A stretch of 64,000 nt of DNA from Kribbella sp. VKM Ac-2568 (GTDB lineage: Bacteria > Actinomycetota > Actinomycetes > Propionibacteriales > Kribbellaceae). This document shows positions 27,399 through 35,958 of this stretch, one piece after another (within the stretch, counting starts at the first letter, position 1; every line of letters starts with the position of its first letter). Below the pieces are notes generated by a model that made no database searches, had not been told where the DNA came from, and saw only the letters and a list, made by a program, of their open reading frames with translations. The stretch lies in contig NZ_SLVF01000011.1 in NCBI RefSeq assembly GCF_004345365.1, forward strand, positions 62,001-126,000, read 5' to 3'. A program made the position numbers and the translations under genes.

Positions 27399-28319
27399 CT
27401 AGAGACTCTGCACTTCGACCTGCGGCTGCCAGCGCCGGTACGCCGCGAGATCGATGTCCCCGGCAACCGGTGTCAGCACGGCCGCGGCCGACGCCGCCAC
27501 AGCCGACTTCAGTACTACGGCCCAGTCCGGCTCGGGCGATTCTGCGACAGCCGCGGCGACTACCGCAGTACAGGCGTCTCCGGCGCCCGTCGGGTTGCCG
27601 GCGACCTGCTCGACCGGCAACGCGCACCAGGCACCATGCTTGCTGGCGGCAACCATCCCGCGAGCGCCGTTGGTGATGACGGCAGCGGCGGCTCCCAGCT
27701 CGACCAGTTGCCGTGCGCCTTCCTCGACATCCACATCGCCGAGGGCATCGCGGAGTTCGGCGGCGTTGGAGCGGACCACCGCACCAGCCTTGGCAGCCGC
27801 CGCCAGTGCATCGCCGCCGGCGTCGATCACGGACAACACGTCGTGATGACGGGCTCGAACGGCCAGCTCCGCATAGGCATCGGCCGGCAGACCAGGAGGC
27901 AGACTGCCGGAGCAGGCAAGCACACCGAGCCTTGCCCAGGGCATCCGATCGTGGAAGGCCCGCCATTCGTCGGCGGAAACGACGGGGCCGAGCTCGTTGA
28001 AGATGGTGGCGTCACCGTCCGCGCCGCTGACGATGGCAACGGTTCGCCGGGTCTCCGCCGCGATCGGCGTCAGCAGAGCGGTGAGGCCGGCGTCGAACAA
28101 CTCCTCCGCGACGATCTCGCCGGTCACCCCGCCGACGAATCCGAGCGCCAGCACCTGGTGCCCGAGGGTGGTCGCGACCCGCGCGACGTTCACGCCTTTG
28201 CCGCCCGCGCGCTGCCGGATGTCGGTGACCCGGTGACTCCCACCGACCACCAGTTCGTCGACGCCGTACGTGACGTCCAGCGCCAGGTTCAGCGTGACGG
28301 TCGCGATCAGTCCAGCCAC
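27399..28319 (-). CDS. PfkB family sugar kinase (1-phosphofructokinase / tagatose-6-phosphate kinase-like)
   Basis: A 306-residue ribokinase-fold enzyme. GGKGVN at residues 39-44 is the substrate signature of the phosphosugar subgroup and GAGD at 245-248 holds the catalytic Asp248. It phosphorylates a hexose phosphate, giving the bisphosphate cleaved by the aldolase encoded next. It starts at GTG inside the last 13 bases of nagA, so translation is coupled. Confidence 0.88.
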   Translation of the reverse strand: MAGLIATVTLNLALDVTYGVDELVVGGSHRVTDIRQRAGGKGVNVARVATTLGHQVLALGFVGGVTGEIVAEELFDAGLTALLTPIAAETRRTVAIVSGADGDATIFNELGPVVSADEWRAFHDRMPWARLGVLACSGSLPPGLPADAYAELAVRARHHDVLSVIDAGGDALAAAAKAGAVVRSNAAELRDALGDVDVEEGARQLVELGAAAAVITNGARGMVAASKHGAWCALPVEQVAGNPTGAGDACTAVVAAAVAESPEPDWAVVLKSAVAASAAAVLTPVAGDIDLAAYRRWQPQVEVQSL

Positions 28320-29437
28320 GAGCCGGCCCGCATCACCTTGCGGACGGCGTACTCCTCGTCCAGCACGACCAGGTCGGCCCGCTTGCCGGTCTCGATCCCG
28401 CCGACGTTGTACCAGCCGAAGGTCTCGGCCGGCGTGGTCGACGCCATCCGCGACGCGTCCACCAGCGAGACACCCGCCTTGACCGCGTTGGCGTAGGCGA
28501 CGTCCATCGTCAACGTGCTGCCGGCGATCGAGTGGCTGCCGTGGGCCAGCGTCGCGAGCCCGTCGGTGACGTCCACTTCCAGACTGCCGAGCATGTACCT
28601 CCCGTTGGGCATGCCGGTGGCCACCATCGCGTCGGTGATCAGCGCGATCCGGTTGACCCCGGCGGCGGCCAGCGCGACCCGCACCACCTGCGGGTCCAGG
28701 TGCATGCCGTCGTTGATCACCTCGAGCAGCAGCCGCGGGTCGTTCAGCGCGGCGCCGACCGGGCCCGGGTCGCGGTGGTGGAACGGCCGCATCCCGTTGA
28801 ACAGGTGCGTCGCCACCGTCGCGCCGGCGTCCGCCCCGGCGATCATCTGGTCGTACGTCGCGTCCGTGTGCCCGAGCGCCGCGACCACGCCTGCGTCGAC
28901 CACCTGGCGGATCGCGTCCAGGCCGCTCGGCAGTTCGGGCGCGATCGTCACCATCTTCACGGCGTCGCTGAGCACCTTCGCCACGTCACCCTCGACCGGG
29001 TCGCGCAGCAGCGTCGGCTCGTGCGCACCGCAGCGCGCCTCGGACAGGAACGGCCCTTCCAGGTGCACCCCGGCGATCACACCGTCGGTGATCAGGTCGG
29101 CCAGACAGGCGGTCTGCGAGACGAGGTCGTCCAGCGGGCTGGTGACCAGGCTGGCCATCGTCGTGGTGGTGCCGTGCTTGGCGTGGAAGGCCGCGACCTT
29201 GCGCGCCTCCTCCGGATCGGTCGTCGAGTACGTCGCACCGCCGCCGCCGTGGGTGTGGATGTCGACGAACCCGGGCACCACGGTGACCTCGCCGAGGTCC
29301 TCCGGCCGCAGTCCGTCGGCCGGCATCCCCTCGGACCGCCGGCCGTACGCGAGGATGTCGCCGTCCGAGACCTGGAGCCACGCGTTCTCCAGCACGTCGT
29401 CCGGCGTGACCAGCCGCGCCATCCGATACGTCGTCAT
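28307..29437 (-). CDS. nagA: N-acetylglucosamine-6-phosphate deacetylase
   Basis: A 376-residue amidohydrolase. His61 and His63 (HTHGGGG) and the HLEGPF segment near residue 124 form the metal site; LGHTDAT, HLFNGM and LITDAM with the catalytic Asp follow in order. It converts N-acetylglucosamine-6-phosphate (or the galactosamine analogue, AgaA) to the amine. Overlaps: ATGA with the ROK kinase before it, 13 bases with the PfkB gene after it. No nagB deaminase is present, so the deaminase is encoded elsewhere. Confidence 0.92.
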   Translation of the reverse strand: MTTYRMARLVTPDDVLENAWLQVSDGDILAYGRRSEGMPADGLRPEDLGEVTVVPGFVDIHTHGGGGATYSTTDPEEARKVAAFHAKHGTTTTMASLVTSPLDDLVSQTACLADLITDGVIAGVHLEGPFLSEARCGAHEPTLLRDPVEGDVAKVLSDAVKMVTIAPELPSGLDAIRQVVDAGVVAALGHTDATYDQMIAGADAGATVATHLFNGMRPFHHRDPGPVGAALNDPRLLLEVINDGMHLDPQVVRVALAAAGVNRIALITDAMVATGMPNGRYMLGSLEVDVTDGLATLAHGSHSIAGSTLTMDVAYANAVKAGVSLVDASRMASTTPAETFGWYNVGGIETGKRADLVVLDEEYAVRKVMRAGSWLD

Positions 29438-30387
29438 ACCGTCTGTTCTCCGCTCTCGTCAGCAGTCACGCGATCCCAGGCCATCAGCGCCGCGCCGAGG
29501 CACCCGGCCTCCTCGCCCAGTACCGCGGCCACGATCTCCGGCCGGCGCTGAAACGTCAGCCGCGCAGCAACACCTTCACGCAGCGGCGCCAGCAGGGTCT
29601 CACCGGCCCCGACGAGCCCACCGCCGATCGCGATGCGGGTGGGCGCGACCAACGTGGTGTAGAGGACCAGCGCGTCGACCAGGGCCTCCAACGCGTCACT
29701 CCAGACGGCGGCCGCGTCCGGGTCACCTTGCGCCAGCAGTTCGAGCACCTCGCGGGCGCCGTCCACCGTGCGACCTGTGCGTGCGCCGTACCGTCGGGCC
29801 AGGGCGGCGGCGGAGGCCACGGTCTCGAGGCAGCCCCATTGGCCGCAGGCGCAGAGCTCGGCGGTGTCGCCGTGGACGAAGCGGGTGTGCCCGAGCTCCC
29901 CCGCGTACCCGTCGCCGCTGACCAGCGAGCCGTCGACCACCATGGCCGCGGCGATGCCGGTGCCGAGCGGGAGGAAGAGGGAGTTCGTGGTGCCGTTCAA
30001 GGCCCCCTGGCGCAGCTCCGCGTAACCACCCGCGCGTACGTCGTGGGCGAGGACCACCTGCTGATCCTCGCCGAGGGACTCCTTCAGTTCGGCGAGGACC
30101 GGCGTACCGACCCAGGCCAGATTCTCCGCGCCGACGGTCCCGGTCGCGGCGTCGATGATGCCAGGTACGACGACGCCGACCGCGCGCACGCGGTGTCCGT
30201 CGGCGGCGGCCTTCTGGCCCAGTTCGACGACGGTTTCGAGCAGCGCGTCGAGCACGGCGCGGCCCCCGGCCTCCCGGGGTGTCGGCCTGGTCTCCCGGTG
30301 CAACACGGCACCGTCGGCGGCGACCAGGCCGCACTTCATCCGGGTTCCACCGAGATCGACGGCAACCACGACTTCACAGGGGTCCAC
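29434..30387 (-). CDS. ROK family sugar kinase (probable N-acetylhexosamine kinase)
   Basis: A 317-residue kinase. The ATP phosphate loop DLGGT is at residues 11-15; the ROK zinc site ELGH (164-167) plus Cys179, Cys181 and Cys186 (CACGQWGC) is complete. First gene of the four-gene operon, supplying the 6-phosphosugar for NagA. A GlcK-type glucokinase is the alternative; the operon argues for N-acetylglucosamine or N-acetylmannosamine/galactosamine. Confidence 0.88.
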   Translation of the reverse strand: MDPCEVVVAVDLGGTRMKCGLVAADGAVLHRETRPTPREAGGRAVLDALLETVVELGQKAAADGHRVRAVGVVVPGIIDAATGTVGAENLAWVGTPVLAELKESLGEDQQVVLAHDVRAGGYAELRQGALNGTTNSLFLPLGTGIAAAMVVDGSLVSGDGYAGELGHTRFVHGDTAELCACGQWGCLETVASAAALARRYGARTGRTVDGAREVLELLAQGDPDAAAVWSDALEALVDALVLYTTLVAPTRIAIGGGLVGAGETLLAPLREGVAARLTFQRRPEIVAAVLGEEAGCLGAALMAWDRVTADESGEQTV

Positions 30388-30395
30388 AGAGCGCC

Positions 30396-30480
30396 ATTAT
30401 GCAGCGTTACCCGGCAGTTCGAACATCCGTGAGCATTTTCCGGACAGCTCCCACAAGACCAGTGTGCCCCCTGGACCACT
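30396..30480 (-). promoter_or_regulatory. Probable aminosugar operon promoter with two DasR-like half-sites
   Basis: CATAAT on the minus strand (30401-30396) is a good -10 just before the ROK gene. Upstream, AGACCAGT (30456-30463) and GGACCACT (30473-30480) resemble the right half of the DasR site ACTGGTCTAGACCACT as a direct repeat 17 bases apart; a full palindromic site is not seen. Confidence 0.3.
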
Positions 30481-30496
30481 GCGCGCAAGGCGGTGT

Positions 30497-31123
30497 TCAG
30501 GCGCGCAACCCACGGTCGAAAGCGGCCACCAGGAAGGCGATCAGGTTCTCCGCCAGTTTGCCCGGATCCTCCACGTCCTCGGTGCCGGGCGCCCGGGTCA
30601 GCGCCTGCGACTGGTGCAGGGCGAGCAACCCCAGCATGTTCACGTACCCGAACGCCACCGACTCCGGCGCCGCTCTCGGCAACGCCGCCTGCAGCGCCGT
30701 GAGGTACCGCGCCTCGACCGGATCCGACTCCGCCGCATACAACTCGCGGATCCGCTGGCTCGGGTCGAACGCGACCCGGCCGATGAACCTCGCGGCCACC
30801 GGCCCGCGCTCACCGCGGCGCAGTACGAGGTCGAGACCCGGCTCGATGAAGGCCCGGATCAGTTGCTCGGCGGTCGGCTGCCCCTTCGCCTCCAATTGGT
30901 CCAGTCGCCGCCGGCGCTCGGTGTTGACCGGCGCCATCGCGCGCGCCACCGCCGCCCGGAGCAGGGCCTCCTTCGAACCGAAGTGGTAGTTCACCGCCGC
31001 GATGTTCGCGGCGGCCGCGACCGTGATCGCCCGCAGCGACGTTCCTTCGTAACCACCCTCGCCGAATCTCTGCTCGGCGATGTTGAGCAGCCTTTCCCGG
31101 GTTGATTCCACGGGTGTTTCCAC
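30497..31123 (-). CDS. TetR family transcriptional regulator
   Basis: A 208-residue repressor: helix-turn-helix TRERLLNIAEQRFGEGGYEGTSLRAITVAAAANIAAVNYHFGSKEALLRAAV, then a helical ligand domain with a C-terminal part that fits CecR/YbiH-like members. I start at GTG 31123, six bases after a strong GGAAGGAG; the earlier GTG at 31162 would add 13 residues. A perfect palindrome at 31201-31218 in the divergent region is the likely operator, shared with the thioesterase gene. Confidence 0.9.
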   Translation of the reverse strand: METPVESTRERLLNIAEQRFGEGGYEGTSLRAITVAAAANIAAVNYHFGSKEALLRAAVARAMAPVNTERRRRLDQLEAKGQPTAEQLIRAFIEPGLDLVLRRGERGPVAARFIGRVAFDPSQRIRELYAAESDPVEARYLTALQAALPRAAPESVAFGYVNMLGLLALHQSQALTRAPGTEDVEDPGKLAENLIAFLVAAFDRGLRA

Positions 31124-31200
31124 AGAGTTCTCCTTCCCCCCAGCCACCGCTCGCTCAGGCACCCCACCTGCTTACGCGCCGTAGCCTGCAGTCAGCATAG

Positions 31201-31218
31201 TTCAAACGGACGTTTGAA
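31201..31218. promoter_or_regulatory. Perfect TetR-type operator
   Basis: TTCAAACGGACGTTTGAA: 8-base arms with a 2-base centre, located between the divergent tetR and thioesterase genes. Size and symmetry are typical of TetR dimers and its place would let one site control both promoters. Confidence 0.75.
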
Positions 31219-31348
31219 TGAGAGTGTTGGGAGCTGTAAATCTGCAAAGAAGCTGAGAAAACACGGGAATCCCGGCGTTCCGCAGGTCATCAGCGTCTTT
31301 CCGGCCCGGAAGAGGCCACATCGGCGGCGGAGGCTAGGGTCGTTGGCC

Positions 31349-32119
31349 ATGACCACGCGAGAGGTACTGCGGATCGCACCGCGCTTCAGGGGGCCCGCCC
31401 AGTCAGGCAACGGGGGGTACGTCGCGGGCCAGGTCGGTACCGCGCTGGCGGCGGTCGCCGCCGACGGAACGGTCCCCCGGGTGCGCCTCATGGTGCCGCC
31501 GCCGATGGAGGTCGACCTCGACCTGCTGGTCTCCTCGGACTCCGCCCAGCTGGCCGGCGTCGAGTCGCCGATCGCTTCGACTGAGTCGTCGGCCGCCTCG
31601 GGGGTGGTTGCCGAAGCGATCGCCGTCGCCGCGGACACCTTGGACCACGCCACGGTCGACCCGGTCGGACCGGACGAGGCGCGCGCGGCGGAAGCGCAGT
31701 ACAAGGGGCTCGCGAACCATCCCTTCCCGGGATGCTTCGTCTGCGGCCCCGAGAACGCGGAGGGGTTGCGGCTGCGGCCCGGTCCGCTCGGTGACGGGCG
31801 CACGGCGTGCACGTGGCATCCGTCGACCGACCTGGCCGCCGAGGACGGACTGGTCGACCCGGTGTTCCTCTGGGCGGCACTGGACTGCCCGGGCGGCTGG
31901 GCGATCGACCTCGAGGGGCGCCCGTCGGTGCTGGGCCAGATGAGCGCCTGCATCGACGCCAGACCACCCGCGGGCGAGGCGTGCGTGGTGATGGGCCGGA
32001 TCCTCAGTGAAGACGGCCGCAAAACCCTCACCGCCAGCACCCTGTACGACTCCGACGGCCGAGTCCTGGCCCGAGCCCAACACACCTGGATCCTGGTCGA
32101 CCCCGCGCTCTTCAGCTGA
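31349..32119 (+). CDS. Hotdog-fold protein, thioesterase-like
   Basis: A 256-residue protein. The first half (APRFRGPAQSGNGGYVAGQVG) and a second half starting at FPGCFVCGPENAEGLRLRPGP, with an alanine-rich linker around residue 85, suggest a double hotdog. The FPGCFVCGP motif recurs in actinobacterial proteins of this type. It probably binds or hydrolyses an acyl thioester. Divergent from a TetR regulator with one perfect operator between them. The start at MTTREVL is chosen because the upstream frame crosses the operator. Confidence 0.72.
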   Translation: MTTREVLRIAPRFRGPAQSGNGGYVAGQVGTALAAVAADGTVPRVRLMVPPPMEVDLDLLVSSDSAQLAGVESPIASTESSAASGVVAEAIAVAADTLDHATVDPVGPDEARAAEAQYKGLANHPFPGCFVCGPENAEGLRLRPGPLGDGRTACTWHPSTDLAAEDGLVDPVFLWAALDCPGGWAIDLEGRPSVLGQMSACIDARPPAGEACVVMGRILSEDGRKTLTASTLYDSDGRVLARAQHTWILVDPALFS

Positions 32120-32164
32120 ACCGCCCGGCACCGCGCGACCGATGGTGCCGGGCCAGGCGTCCAG

Positions 32165-33121
32165 CTATTCGCCGAACAGATAGACCGGGCCGTCATCGGG
32201 CTCGCCGCCTCGCCTGAAGTAGATCGGGTCGTCCAAGGTGGTCGGGACCTTGCCGAGGCTCTGGATCACGGTGGCAGTCCCCTTGGCGTGACCGACGGCG
32301 TACAGGTAGCCCGCCTTGGTGTCCTTGTCGATGCCGAGCAGCAGCGTGCCGGTCGGCCCACACCGCTCGATCACCAAGGAGTCGAGCGCCTGCCAGGTGG
32401 AGCGGCGGACGACCTTCACCACAGGCTTCATCGGCGAGCTGATCGGGATGCGGACGGTGTACAGCGCCCCGCCCTTGGTGGTCGCGAGGAACGTGTCATA
32501 GGTGGCCGTCTGACTGATCAGGGCCATCGCCTTCACCGCTGAGAAGCCCGGGTACGACGCCTTCGCGGTCCACCCGCGCAGGTCGATGTCCGACCAGCGG
32601 AACAGCACACCGTCACTGCGAAGCCCGTACTGATTGGTCCGCACCGTGTGGTCCGGCCGGATCCAGGTGCTCGTCTCGAAGGCAACGAAGTTCCCCCAAC
32701 CGCCACCCACCAACCAGCGCTCGACCGTGTCGGGGGCCAGTTTGCCGTTGCCGTCGGTGAAGTAGCTGCTCCCGTACATCGACGAGCCCAGCACCACCCA
32801 GCCGTAGACGCGCTCGCCATAACCCTGTTGCACAGTGGGATCGACGACCATGTAGCCGCTCAGCCGAGCGAGCCCGTCGGGGTAGATATCGGGGTGCCGT
32901 TGGTGCTCGGTGGCCGCGATGGGTTTCGTCGCGGTGATCGTGAAGCCCCGGTGGTCGCCTCCAGCTGTCACGGCACCAGGAGAGACCTTGCAGGCAGCTT
33001 CTGCGGTGGTGTTGACGGTAGGCACAGCATCCGCGGCTCCGGGCATCAAGCCGGCGGTGACAAACGCCGCCGCACTGACAACTCCCGTACTACGCCTGAC
33101 GGTCCTTCGCCTTCCGTTCAC
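32165..33121 (-). CDS. Secreted protein of unknown function, probable propeller-like
   Basis: A 318-residue exported protein: signal peptide with RRRTVRRSTGVVSAAAFVTAGL and probable cut after AADA near residue 32. The mature part has repeated strands such as YMVVDPT, GWVVLGSS, FVAFETSTWIRPDHTVR, FLATTKGGALYTVRIP and GYLYAVG, with about 50-residue spacing, and aromatic-rich turns, suggesting a beta-propeller of the tachylectin kind. GTG start with GAGAGG nine bases upstream. I do not recognise a catalytic motif. Confidence 0.72.
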   Translation of the reverse strand: MNGRRRTVRRSTGVVSAAAFVTAGLMPGAADAVPTVNTTAEAACKVSPGAVTAGGDHRGFTITATKPIAATEHQRHPDIYPDGLARLSGYMVVDPTVQQGYGERVYGWVVLGSSMYGSSYFTDGNGKLAPDTVERWLVGGGWGNFVAFETSTWIRPDHTVRTNQYGLRSDGVLFRWSDIDLRGWTAKASYPGFSAVKAMALISQTATYDTFLATTKGGALYTVRIPISSPMKPVVKVVRRSTWQALDSLVIERCGPTGTLLLGIDKDTKAGYLYAVGHAKGTATVIQSLGKVPTTLDDPIYFRRGGEPDDGPVYLFGE

Positions 33122-33432
33122 GTCGCAACCTCTCCTAGACCGAGCTGCACGACGTTGCGGACTCCAAGCCCCAGCAACCGGTCTACTCAGCTAGATGCAC
33201 CGACCCTGACCGAAGTTGCAGCAGTCTGTGGGCGGGGAGTCCGTGACGGTGACTACTCCCCGAAATGAATGGGGCTCGTGGCAACGATCCGCATCGCCCG
33301 CCGGGACCGATCCGCTGACTCCCTAGGACCCCTTCAGAGCCAGGGATAGGGAGGAATTCCGATGTGCGGGTCCACCTCAGACGAGCAGATTCGGGGTCTC
33401 GGCAGGGAGCCGGCAGACACGAGGAGCACCAG
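33122..33432. other. Intergenic region between divergent genes with hairpin and orphan ribosome site
   Basis: CGGGGAGT (33233-33240) pairs with ACTCCCCG (33255-33262), with an inner CCGT/ACGG helix, making a stable hairpin about 170 bases before the ATP-grasp start. A strong AGGGAGG at 33345-33351 stands 10 bases before ATG 33362, which opens a frame running out of phase into the ATP-grasp gene, and 12 before the in-phase GTG 33364. This could be an attenuating leader or mark an earlier start for the ligase. Confidence 0.45.
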
Positions 33433-34719
33433 ATGTTCACGACCGACTCGGTCAAGGCAGAGGTCCCGGCGGTCGCCACCGGACGGCCTCGCATTCTGGT
33501 GGTCGGCGGCAAGCTCAAGCATGTGCGCAAGGCCCGGGAGCTCGGCCTGGACGTGGTTCACGCCCAGTTCCCGGACGCGTATGACCACGGCCACTGGCCG
33601 TACGTCGATCAGGCGCTGCTGCTCGACTACGGCGACATCGACCGGCTCCTGCCGCTGGTCCGGGCGTTGCACGAGGCGTACCCGTTCCAGGTGGCCGTGT
33701 CGCTGTCCGAGCTCGGGCTGCTGCCGACGGCGCGGATCAACGAGGCGCTCGGCCTCGGCGGCGAGTCCGTCGCCACCGTGGAACTGCTGCTGGACAAGTG
33801 GCGGATGCGCCGGCATCTGGCCGCGAGGGGCATCAGCCCGGTGGCCTCCGCGGTCGGCCGTTCCGCGCGGGACGTTCGGGAGTTCGTTCAGGCGCACGGG
33901 CTCCCGATCATCGTCAAGCCGATCCGCGAATCGGGCAGCCTGGGGGTCTTCCGCGTCCGCGACCGAGGCGACGTCGAGGTCGTCGCCGAACGGTACCGAT
34001 CCCTCGACGACGGGCATTGGGCGATCGGCGACCTGTCCGATGCCGAATCCTTCGACGAGTTCCTCATGGAGGAGTTCCTGGACGGCCCGGAGATCAGCGT
34101 GGAGACCCTGACCTTCGACGGTCGGCATGTGGTCGTCGCGGTGACCGACAAGGAGACCGGCGGCCCCGGTTTCGTCGAGATCGGACATTCGCAGCCCAGC
34201 GGCTGCTCGGCCGAGACGCTGCGCGAGGTCACGCGGTTGGTGACGGACTTCCTCGACGCGGTGGGGCTGCGCAACGGGCCCGGGCACACCGAGGTCAAGC
34301 TGACCTCGCGCGGCCCGCGGATCGTCGAGTCGCACAACCGCATCGGCGGTGACCGGATCAACGAACTGGCCGAGATCGCCTACGGCGTCGACATGGAGCG
34401 CTACGCGCTGGGCGCCGGGTTCGGCCTGGTGGAACCGCTGACCACGTCGCCCGAGCCTCAGGGCGGAGCGGCCGTCCGGTTCCTCACGCCGGAGCCCGGA
34501 CGGGTCGTGGAGGTGACCGGCGTCGACGCCGTACGCGCGGACCCGGCGTTCGTCGACCTTCAACTGGACGTGGAGCCGGGCGACGACGTACCACCACTGA
34601 CCTGGAACGAGGACAAGGTCGGTCACGTCATCGCCCGTGGCGCCACGGCCACCGAAGCGATCGCCCACGGCAGGCGGCTGGCCGCGGCGATCCACGTGCG
34701 CACGGAGCCCGTCGCGTGA
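33433..34719 (+). CDS. ATP-grasp domain ligase
   Basis: A 428-residue enzyme. The N-terminal Rossmann-like domain starts RILVVGGKLKHVRKARELGLDVVHA. The ATP-grasp core runs from about 110 to 310: LLDKWRMRRHLAARGI, PIIVKPIRESGSLGVF (ATP lysine), EEFLDGPEISVETLTFDG, and the Mg site HTEVKLTSRGPRIVESHNRIGG. The C-terminal domain resembles carboxylate-amine ligases such as BacD. The likely reaction is ATP-dependent joining of an amino acid or peptide carboxylate to an amine. Its stop overlaps the GTG of an MFS exporter. Start taken at 33433 because GAGGAG lies 6 bases upstream. Confidence 0.85.
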   Translation: MFTTDSVKAEVPAVATGRPRILVVGGKLKHVRKARELGLDVVHAQFPDAYDHGHWPYVDQALLLDYGDIDRLLPLVRALHEAYPFQVAVSLSELGLLPTARINEALGLGGESVATVELLLDKWRMRRHLAARGISPVASAVGRSARDVREFVQAHGLPIIVKPIRESGSLGVFRVRDRGDVEVVAERYRSLDDGHWAIGDLSDAESFDEFLMEEFLDGPEISVETLTFDGRHVVVAVTDKETGGPGFVEIGHSQPSGCSAETLREVTRLVTDFLDAVGLRNGPGHTEVKLTSRGPRIVESHNRIGGDRINELAEIAYGVDMERYALGAGFGLVEPLTTSPEPQGGAAVRFLTPEPGRVVEVTGVDAVRADPAFVDLQLDVEPGDDVPPLTWNEDKVGHVIARGATATEAIAHGRRLAAAIHVRTEPVA

Positions 34720-35957
34720 GCACCGCTATGCCGGACCGGTCGGGCGTCGACGAGCCGCGATTCCGCGACGCGCTGCGCAGCCTGCCCGGCCGGGTGTGGA
34801 TCGTCAGTCTCGGCATCCTGGTCAACCGGGTCGGCAACTTCCTGCCCGTGTTCATCGTGCTCTACCTGATCGGGCGCGGCTATTCCGCCGGTGCCGCGGG
34901 GTTGGTGCTGGGCGTGTCCGGTCTGGGCAACGTGCTCGGCAACGCCGTCGGTGGCTACCTCGCCGACAAGATCGGCCGGCGATGGACCATCGTGGCGTCC
35001 GCTGTGCCCACCGCCGCGCTGACGGCGATCGTGCCGTCCCTCGGAGGGCTCCCGATCCTCGTCGCGGTGGTCGGTCTCATCGGCGTGACGTCGCAGATCT
35101 ACCGGCCGGCCGCGGCCGCGGTGCTGCTCGACTCCGTGACGACCAACCAGCAACGGCTCGCCGCCTTCGCGGTGTTCCGGTTCGCGATGAACATCGGCGC
35201 TGCCCTGGGCGGCGTCATCGGCGGTGTGCTGGCCAGCACCTCCTATGTGGCGCTCTTCCTGGGCAACGCCGCCGCGTGCCTGCTGTTCGGCGTGGTCGTG
35301 GCGGTGCTGCTGCGGGATGCGCCCCAGCCGCGGTCCGACCAGGACGACGCGGACACGCAGGCGGACCGGGCAGTGGGGTACCGGCAGGCGCTCGCCGACC
35401 GCGCTCTGGTGCGATTCCTGCTGATGACCGTGGTCGGCGAGTTCGTCTACATCCAGTCCACCGTCGGCCTGCCCCTGCACGTCAGCGACGTGGGTCTGGG
35501 CGCACGCGACTTCGGTCTCCTCATCGGACTCAACGGTCTGGTGGTGTTGGTGCTGGAACTGCCCACCACCGGCGCAGTCTCGCGGTACCGGCCGGAGTAC
35601 GTACTTGCCATCGGCAACCTGCTCATCGGTGCCGGTCTCGCGCTGACCGGGTTCATGAACGGCATGGTCCTGCTGTCGGCGACGGTGCTGATCTGGACGC
35701 TCGGCGAGATGATGTCCAGCTCCGTCGCCATGGCCTACCTGGGAAGTCTGACTCCGCCGCGGATGGCCGGGCGCTACCAGGGGTTGTACGGCGCCGCGTA
35801 CACGATCGGTACGGGCGCCGGACCGCTCATCGGCGGCGCCGTGTACGCGATCGGCCCATGGGCACTGTGGTCCCTGGTCGCCGCGTCCGGGCTCATGGCC
35901 GCCCAGCTCTGCCTGCCACGCCGATGGGCCCGGCTGGTGCCGGGCCCATCGGTGTGA
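34716..35957 (+). CDS. MFS transporter, probable product exporter
   Basis: A 413-residue protein with 12 predicted membrane segments and the motif A loop GYLADKIGRRW after helix 2. The central loop (about 195-215) is acidic: RSDQDDADTQADR. It is translated from a GTG overlapping the ligase stop (GTGA). The same ligase-plus-MFS pairing occurs in bacilysin genes (BacD and BacE), where the pump also protects the producer, so export of the ligase product is the natural reading. Confidence 0.87.
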   Translation: MSTAMPDRSGVDEPRFRDALRSLPGRVWIVSLGILVNRVGNFLPVFIVLYLIGRGYSAGAAGLVLGVSGLGNVLGNAVGGYLADKIGRRWTIVASAVPTAALTAIVPSLGGLPILVAVVGLIGVTSQIYRPAAAAVLLDSVTTNQQRLAAFAVFRFAMNIGAALGGVIGGVLASTSYVALFLGNAAACLLFGVVVAVLLRDAPQPRSDQDDADTQADRAVGYRQALADRALVRFLLMTVVGEFVYIQSTVGLPLHVSDVGLGARDFGLLIGLNGLVVLVLELPTTGAVSRYRPEYVLAIGNLLIGAGLALTGFMNGMVLLSATVLIWTLGEMMSSSVAMAYLGSLTPPRMAGRYQGLYGAAYTIGTGAGPLIGGAVYAIGPWALWSLVAASGLMAAQLCLPRRWARLVPGPSV

Positions 35958-35958
35958 G

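Noticed and set aside
28515-29921. 468-codon rightward ORF opposite nagA and the ROK kinase
   Set aside because: Low-complexity Ser/Thr/Arg/Pro translation with no motif, while both opposing frames have complete active sites.
30456-30480. A full DasR operator before the aminosugar operon
   Set aside because: Only two right-hand half-sites in direct orientation are present; the palindromic ACTGGTCTAGACCACT form is absent.
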